A DNA stretch of 64,000 nucleotides, from positions 62,001-126,000 of the forward strand of contig JAPWJX010000003.1 of NCBI GenBank assembly GCA_028283855.1, given 5' to 3'. Below the pieces are notes generated by a model. The model made no database searches, had not been told where the DNA came from, and saw only the letters and a list, made by a program, of their open reading frames with translations. Made by a program: the position numbers and the translations under genes. This document shows, piece by piece, positions 59,165 through 64,000 of the stretch (position 1 is the stretch's first letter; every line of letters starts with the position of its first letter). The DNA is from Verrucomicrobium sp. GTDB taxonomy: Bacteria; Verrucomicrobiota; Verrucomicrobiia; Methylacidiphilales; GAS474.

Positions 59165-59785
59165 ATGCACAAGTCTCTCCTCCTCCTGACGTTTTCCCTC
59201 TTTCTCCTTGGCACCGGCAAGGCGGCCGTGGCCGTCGGCAGCCCCGCGCCGGGATTCACCCTGAACGACCTGGCGGGGAAGCCCGTCCAGCTGTCCGATT
59301 ACGCCGGGAAAATCGTCGTCCTGGAATGGACGAACGTCGACTGCCCCTTCGTGAAGAAGCACTACGCCAGCGGGAACATCCCCGTCCTGCAGGAAAAGTA
59401 CACCGCCCAGGGCGTGGTCTGGCTCTCCGTCTGCTCCTCCGCGCCGGGGAAGGAAGGCAACCATCCGACCCAGGAGATCGAGGCGACGCGCGCCGCCTGG
59501 CACGCCGCCAGCACCGACTACCTGGTCGACGCGGACGGGATCATCGGCCGCCTCTACGGGGCCAAGACGACGCCCCACTTCTTCATCGTCGATAAGCAGG
59601 GGGTGGTCCGCTACACCGGGGGGATCGACAGCATCGCCTCCGCGAACCCGGACGACATCCGCAAGGCGGAGCCCTACGTGGCCAAGGCCCTCGACGCCCT
59701 CCTGGCGGGCAAGCCGGTGGCGACCCCGGTGACGACGCCCTACGGCTGCTCGGTCAAATACGGGGCTCTCGTCCCGGTTCCTTAG
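59165..59785 (+). CDS. Exported thioredoxin-fold (redoxin/TlpA-like) protein
   Basis: 206 residues with a signal peptide (MHKSLLLLTFSLFLLGTGKA). The redoxin domain has GSPAPGFTLNDLAGKPVQLS, LEWTNVDCPFVKKHYASGNI with a single Cys (CPFVKKHY type), TTPHFFIVDKQGVVRYTGGI, and a C-terminal TPVTTPYGCSVKYG with a second Cys. This (N/D)CPFVK(R/K)HY group differs from CxxC thioredoxins and probably acts as a periplasmic peroxidase or reductase. It lies inside the ChaN/TIKI array on the opposite strand; its 3' end overlaps paralogue 1 by 32 bases. Confidence 0.85.
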   Translation: MHKSLLLLTFSLFLLGTGKAAVAVGSPAPGFTLNDLAGKPVQLSDYAGKIVVLEWTNVDCPFVKKHYASGNIPVLQEKYTAQGVVWLSVCSSAPGKEGNHPTQEIEATRAAWHAASTDYLVDADGIIGRLYGAKTTPHFFIVDKQGVVRYTGGIDSIASANPDDIRKAEPYVAKALDALLAGKPVATPVTTPYGCSVKYGALVPVP

Positions 59786-60518
59786 ACTGGACCGCGCCCG
59801 CGCCCGAACGCGTCGCGCGCAGGAAGGCTTCGATCTCCGGCGCGCCGAAGGCGATCCGGTCGACCGAGGCGGCGAGCCGCTCTTCCGGCACCCGCATCTC
59901 CCGGGCCGGGGAGCGGCCGTCGACGGCCAGGGCGAAGGAGCGGTGCGGCACCTCGTGCCGGTCCAGTTCCTCCTGGAGGGAGGGGCATTCCTCTTCCGAA
60001 ATCAGATGGGCGCTCCCGGCCACCAGGATCACCTGGCGGCCCTGGTCTTCCGTGATCTCCGCCAGGTAATCGGCCATGAATTGGTTGCGCAGGGCGAGGT
60101 CGGCCTTCGTCTCCACCTCCGGCAGCCGGTTGAGGGCGGCCACCGGCAGGTCGATACAGCGGACGGCGTAGCCCAGCTCGGCGGCGCGGTCCCAGAGCTG
60201 CTTGGTCAAAACGGCCTGCGGCTCGGTCCGCAGCTCCTCGATCCACTCCTGCCGCTGGGCGGGGGAAACCTCCGGCGCGTCCTCCCCCAGCCCGGCCAGT
60301 TCCGTATCGAGCCGGGCTTCCAGGAAGGCGCGGTAGGCCGCCGCGTCGCGCGGGGAGGCCAGGTAAGCGTGGACGGCGGGCTCCAGATCGCACGGGTATT
60401 CGACGGCCAGCGTGTCGTAGCCCAAGGCCTGCGCGCGGCGGAGAGTCTCCCCCTCCATCTGGAGGTGGGCGAAATCGGCGTGATGTTCCCCTAACAGGAC
60501 GACGGGAGCCGGGGCCAT
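59754..60518 (-). CDS. ChaN/TIKI-superfamily protein, paralogue 1
   Basis: 254 residues. VVLLGEHHADFAHLQMEGET (GExH), YDTLAVEYPCDLEPAVHAYL, VRCIDLPVAALNRLPEVETK, RNQFMADYLAEITEDQGRQV and LVAGSAHLISEEECPSLQEE (GxxHL). No signal peptide. It is separate from the three-gene operon of paralogues 2-4 and has its own element at 60525. The 3' end overlaps the convergent redoxin gene. It starts 13 bases after the murJ stop, so it could also be read from murJ. Confidence 0.7.
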   Translation of the reverse strand: MAPAPVVLLGEHHADFAHLQMEGETLRRAQALGYDTLAVEYPCDLEPAVHAYLASPRDAAAYRAFLEARLDTELAGLGEDAPEVSPAQRQEWIEELRTEPQAVLTKQLWDRAAELGYAVRCIDLPVAALNRLPEVETKADLALRNQFMADYLAEITEDQGRQVILVAGSAHLISEEECPSLQEELDRHEVPHRSFALAVDGRSPAREMRVPEERLAASVDRIAFGAPEIEAFLRATRSGAGAVQSKEPGREPRI

Positions 60519-60524
60519 AGAAAG

Positions 60525-60536
60525 AATTCGGCTATT
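60525..60536 (-). promoter_or_regulatory. AATAGCCGAATT element, copy 5
   Basis: On the minus strand GGAAATAGCCGAATT with 6 bases before ATG 60518. The TAG inside the element is the stop codon of murJ (60532-60534). It heads ChaN/TIKI-like paralogue 1. Confidence 0.6.
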
Positions 60537-62155
60537 TCCGCAGCAGGCGGCGGCGGATCATTCCCCAGGCCTGGGACGTCTCCTCCACCCGCAGCAGAAG
60601 GCTGGCGGCGAAGTAGACCACGCCCCCGCCCCCGATCGCCGCGCCCAGGGAGAGCGCCGCGCGCGGGAAGGAACCCGCCGCCCAGGGCCCCAGCAGCCGC
60701 TCGATCCCCCAGGCCGCCCCGCCCATGAGGGCGGAGGAAAGGAAGAGCCGCGCGCCAAAGGAAACCCACTCCCCGCCCCGCCCCAAATCGAGCCGCCGCC
60801 CCAGCGCCCAGGCGAGCTGGCCGAAGTTGAGCAGGGCGATGCAGGAGGTGGTCAGCGCCAGCCCGGCGTGGCCCAGGCCCAGGACCTCCATGAGCAGGGC
60901 GTTGAGCCCCAGGTTGACGGCGATGCCCAGGAGGCTGACCCGCAGCGGCAGCTGCGGCAGCCCCAGGACGTAGAAGCAGGGCACCACCACCTTCAGCGCC
61001 GCGTAGCCGCAGAGGCCGATGGAATAGGCCTGGAGGGCCAGGGCGGTCATCTCCGTGTCGTGCGCGGTGAAGCGGCCGTGCTGGTAGATGAGGGCGATGA
61101 TCGGCCGCGCCAGGACGGCCAGCCCCAGAGCCGCGGGGACGGTGAAGAACCAGGCCAGCCGCAGCCCCTCCCGCACGCGGACGCCGAAGCCCGCGCGGTC
61201 GTCCTGCGCGTGGTGGCGGGAGACGGCGGGCAGGAGCGCGGTGGCGATGGAGACGCCGAAGACGCCGATGGGGAACTGCATGAGCCGGAAGGCGCAGCCC
61301 AGCCAGGAGCGCCCGCCGTCGATGGAGGAGGCGAAGGCCCCGTTCACCAGCACGTTGACCTGCACCGCCGCCCCGGCGATGACGCTGGGCCACATGAGGG
61401 CCCAGACCTCCCGCAGGCGCGGGTGGCGCAGGTCCAGGTGCCAGCGGAAGCGCATCCCCTGCCGCCACAGCTCCGGCAGCTGGATGGCCAGCTGGGCCAG
61501 GCCGCCCAGCGAGGACGCCGCCGCAGACGCCGAAGAGCGCCCGCTCCGTGAAATGGGGATGGAGCCAGTCGGCCCGCGCGGCGGGATCGCACAGGTAGGC
61601 CCCGGCGACCCCCGCGACGACGGAGACGACGTTGAAGACGGTGGAGGCCGAGGCGGGCAGGCCGAAGCGGTGGCGGGAGTTGAGGATCCCCATGGCCACC
61701 GCCGCCAGGGAGACGAAGAGGATGAAGGGGAAGAGGAGCCGCGTGAGGGAGACGGTGAGGGCGAACTTCCCCGGCACGTCGTGGTAGCCGTGGTTGGTCA
61801 CGTCGACGATCCACGGCGCCGCCGCGATGCCCAAAAGGCAGATCACGCCCAGGACGAAGATCAGCGCGCTGAAGATGAGGTTGGCCAGCGCCCAGGCGGG
61901 CGGCGGGCCCTCCTTTTCCCAGGTGCGGGTGAAGACGGTGGTGAAGGCGGTGGAGAGCGCCCCCTCCGCGAAGAGGTCGCGCAGGAGGTTGGGAATCTGG
62001 AAGGCCGCCAGGTAGGCGTCCAGGAGCTTCCCCGCGCCGAACATGGCCGCGAAGACCTGCTCCCGGACGAGGCCGAGGAGCCGGGAGGCGACGACGGCGA
62101 TCCCGACGACGCCCGCCGCGCGGCGCGTGCTGGGCGGCTTCTCCGAAACGCTCAC
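60532..62155 (-). CDS. murJ: Lipid II flippase MurJ, interrupted by a single-base frameshift
   Basis: About 540 residues after correcting one extra base, normal for MurJ, an MVF-type polytopic membrane protein that flips lipid II. From GTG 62155: VVGIAVVASRLLGLVREQVF, AYLAAFQIPNLLRDLFAEGA, LTRLLFPFILFVSLAAVAMG and PASASTVFNVVSVVAG. The frame breaks between ERALFG and LGGLAQLAIQLPELW, within about 61515-61530. It continues in the other frame with LMQFPIGVFGVSIATALLPA and VVPCFYVLGLPQLPLRVSLL. Both halves are well conserved and the gene is essential in most bacteria, so a sequencing error is likely. GTG 62155 overlaps the waaF-like stop. Confidence 0.9.
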
Positions 62156-63117
62156 GCGAGCGCCTCCTCGCACGCGGCCAGGACGCGGCCGACCGTCACC
62201 CGCTCCATGCAGGCGAAGTCGAGCGGGCACTCCCGCAGGAAGCAGGGGCTGCACGGCACGTGTTCCCGGACGACGCGCACGCTCTCCCCCAGGGGGCCCG
62301 TGCGGCGCGGCTCCGTCGAGCCGAAGACGGCGACGCCCGGCGTGCCGCAGGCGGCGGCCACGTGCATCGCGCCGCTGTCATTGGTCACCACCAGCCGCGC
62401 TCCGGCGACGGCGGCGAGGAATTCCTCCGGCGTGGTCTCCCCCGCGCGGTTCACCGCGCCGGGGACGCCCGCGGCCACCTCCGCCGCGGCGGCCCGGTCG
62501 CCCGGCGCGCCGTGGATAAAGACCGGCCCCAGGCCCAGCGCCGCCAGGGCGCGGCCCACTTCGGCAAAGCGGGCGGCGGGCCACCGCTTGGCCGGGCCGT
62601 AGGCGGCGCCGGGGCAGAGGAGGACGCCCTCCCGGCTCCCCTCCCCCGCGCGGAGGAGCGGCTCCGGGCCGCCCGCGTCGCCGTCGCCGCCCAGGGCGGC
62701 GGCCAGGTGGAGGTATTCAAACTGCTGGTGGAGCGCCGCCCAGGAAAAGGGGCGCGGGGCGACGCGGCCCGCGCGCGGCAGGAGGAAGCGGCGCCCGGCG
62801 TGGCCCAGCCCGGTCAGCGCGTGAACGCCCGCCAGGCGCATCTCCAGCGCGCTGCGGAAGGAATTGGGAAAAAGGAGCGCCCGCTTCGGCCCCGCCGCGC
62901 GGAGAAGCGGCACGGTGGCGCGGTAGCTGCGGGGGCGGGGCAGCGGCACGACGCGGTCGACCGCCGGGCAGGCCCGCCAGAGGGCGGCCAGGGAGGCGGG
63001 CGCGGCGACGACCAGCTCCGCGCCGGGCAGGCCCCGGCGCAGGCTGCGGACGGCGGGCAGCGCCATGACGGCGTCCCCCAGCCAGTTGGGGGAGCGCAGG
63101 AGGAGCGGCGCGCTCAT
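62152..63117 (-). CDS. waaF: Lipopolysaccharide heptosyltransferase II-like glycosyltransferase (GT9)
   Basis: 321 residues. LLLRSPNWLGDAVMALPAVR, LLFPNSFRSALEMRLAGVHA, LLCPGAAYGPAKRWPAARFA, VVTNDSGAMHVAAACGTPGV and the Cys-rich VPCSPCFLRECPLDFACMER are typical of WaaF, which adds the second heptose to Kdo-lipid A. Sits between lpxK and murJ with 4-base overlaps on both sides, so lipid A, core and lipid II export genes are coexpressed. Confidence 0.88.
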   Translation of the reverse strand: MSAPLLLRSPNWLGDAVMALPAVRSLRRGLPGAELVVAAPASLAALWRACPAVDRVVPLPRPRSYRATVPLLRAAGPKRALLFPNSFRSALEMRLAGVHALTGLGHAGRRFLLPRAGRVAPRPFSWAALHQQFEYLHLAAALGGDGDAGGPEPLLRAGEGSREGVLLCPGAAYGPAKRWPAARFAEVGRALAALGLGPVFIHGAPGDRAAAAEVAAGVPGAVNRAGETTPEEFLAAVAGARLVVTNDSGAMHVAAACGTPGVAVFGSTEPRRTGPLGESVRVVREHVPCSPCFLRECPLDFACMERVTVGRVLAACEEALA

Positions 63118-64000
63118 GCGGCGGCGGGCGCCTCCTCCTTCTTGTGCAGCCAGCTTTCGAAGAGGGCTTCCAGCGCCTCCTCGTTGTGGAGCACCTCGAT
63201 CTCGACGCGCAGGAAGTAGACGGGCAGGGGCGGCTCGGCGATGGGGGGGATGCGGACGGCGTCCTTCTCCGTGGTGATGACGGCGCGTGCGGTGCGCGCC
63301 TTGCTGCGGGAAAGGGCGTTGGCCACCTCCTCCCCGTCGAAGCGGTGGTGGTCGGCGAAGTGGCGGCTGTAGCAGATCTCCGCCCCCAGGCGGCGCAGGC
63401 CGTCCTCAAAGCTCTCCGGCCGGGCGATGCCGGAGAAGGCCCCCACGCGCAGGCCGCGCAGGAATTCGAGCGGCTGGCGCTCCCCGGTGTGGAGGTTTTC
63501 CAAAAACTGCGGCCGGTGGACGCACTCGACGATGGGGGCGTGCCGGTTGAAGCGGCGCAGCTCCTCCTTGAGCGGGGAGAGGTCGCTGCCGTCGCACTTG
63601 GTCAGGAAGATGAAGTCGGCCCGCTTCAGGTGGCCCTGCGGTTCCCGCAGCATGCCGCGCGGCAGCAGGTGCCGGTTGCCGAAGGGGCTCTCCCGGTCGA
63701 CGAGGAGCACGTCGCACCGCTCCTTGAGCGGCAGGTATTGGAAGCCGTCGTCCAGAAGGAGGGTGTCGACGCCGAAGCGGCGGATGGCGTGCAGGCCGCC
63801 CTTCACCCGGTCCCGGTCGACGACGACGACGACGTCCTTCAGGTTCTTCGCCAGCATGTAGGGCTCGTCCCCGGCGCGGGCCGAGTCGAGGAGGAGGCGC
63901 TTTCCGTCGGAGACGACGCGCGGCGGCGTGGCGTGCTCCCGGGAGCGGAAGCGGTCGCGCATCCGCTGCCAGAAGGGGACGGGGACGCTCTTGTAGCCGC
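63114..64000 (-). CDS. lpxK: Tetraacyldisaccharide 4'-kinase, 5' end cut by window edge
   Basis: The frame is open through base 64000 (GYKSVPVPFWQRMRDRFRSR lies upstream of an internal ATG at 63962), so the N-terminal P-loop region is outside the window. About 295 residues are visible: RVVSDGKRLLLDSARAGDEP, YMLAKNLKDVVVVVDRDRVK, LLLDDGFQYLPLKERCDVLL, LLPRGMLREPQGHLKRADFI and GAFSGIARPESFEDGLRRLG. It phosphorylates the lipid A precursor at 4'. The stop overlaps the waaF-like start by 4 bases. Confidence 0.93.
   Translation of the reverse strand, partial: GYKSVPVPFWQRMRDRFRSREHATPPRVVSDGKRLLLDSARAGDEPYMLAKNLKDVVVVVDRDRVKGGLHAIRRFGVDTLLLDDGFQYLPLKERCDVLLVDRESPFGNRHLLPRGMLREPQGHLKRADFIFLTKCDGSDLSPLKEELRRFNRHAPIVECVHRPQFLENLHTGERQPLEFLRGLRVGAFSGIARPESFEDGLRRLGAEICYSRHFADHHRFDGEEVANALSRSKARTARAVITTEKDAVRIPPIAEPPLPVYFLRVEIEVLHNEEALEALFESWLHKKEEAPAAA

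Overview
The window is GC-rich (roughly two thirds G+C by eye) and densely coded. No gene-free stretch exceeds about 160 bases; the longest gap is 46926-47084, in front of the HDOD gene. Gene content points to a Gram-negative bacterium with lipid A and LPS: lpxK, waaF-type and other family 9 glycosyltransferases, mpl and murJ. My best guess is a member of Verrucomicrobiota, because of the lysine-rich coiled-coil/AT-hook/winged-helix protein at 26.9 kb and the general style of the gene set. No 16S rRNA gene is present to confirm this.

Layout. 0-5 kb: a partial TIM-barrel isomerase, three tandem paralogues of an unrecognised HExxH protein family, and rpsU. 5-12 kb: dnaE, tsaC/sua5, fmt, a small RibD-like ORF and a TPR protein. 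12.3-14 kb: four tandem paralogues of a small unknown protein. 14-17.5 kb (minus): a two-domain homocysteine methyltransferase/MTHFR whose zinc-site cysteines look lost, a glycosyltransferase and a secreted protein. 17.5-27.3 kb: LOG-family protein, L,D-transpeptidase, HAD/NUDIX fusion, folB, an ABC-2 permease pair, yqeY, then a tightly coupled haem operon (ccsA/hemX-like, hemA, hemC, cobA-hemD fusion, TPR) and a nucleoid-like DNA-binding protein. 27.3-36.3 kb: ygfZ, tadA, a DICT-like protein, mpl, a phosphohexomutase, parB, bioB (with a BirA-type operator) and mqo. 36.3-41.5 kb (minus): adenosine deaminase, a membrane protein, a COG0523 GTPase and sulfate ABC transporter cysT-cysW-cysA. 41.5-48 kb: a signalling block with a sigma-54 activator, two exported proteins, a two-receiver/STAS regulator, a CheX-like phosphatase and an HDOD protein. 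48-56.5 kb: rarA, an ABM-like secreted protein, ymdB, a lower-GC kinase-like island, ppk1 (frameshifted), a dihydrolipoamide dehydrogenase-like enzyme, and a divergent HxlR regulator/SDR pair. 56.5-64 kb: tRNA-Arg(UCU), four ChaN/TIKI-like paralogues around a redoxin, then murJ (frameshifted), waaF-like and lpxK (partial).

Main observation. Three unrelated lineage-specific families (3 HExxH proteins, 4 small unknown proteins, 4 ChaN/TIKI-like proteins; 11 genes) lie as tandem blocks inside otherwise housekeeping DNA. Every block is headed by the same element, AATAGCCGAATT, placed 6 to 30 bases before the first start codon. The element occurs five times in the window, only there and always in the direction of the gene. 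This looks like a shared promoter or operator defining an undescribed regulon, and it is the best candidate here for a new system.

Two genes normally kept intact, ppk1 and murJ, each carry an apparent single-base insertion. Sequencing error is the simplest explanation for murJ. Start codons often lack a Shine-Dalgarno sequence, and several promoters sit so close to the start (tsaC, bioB, the element-headed genes) that leaderless mRNAs are likely.
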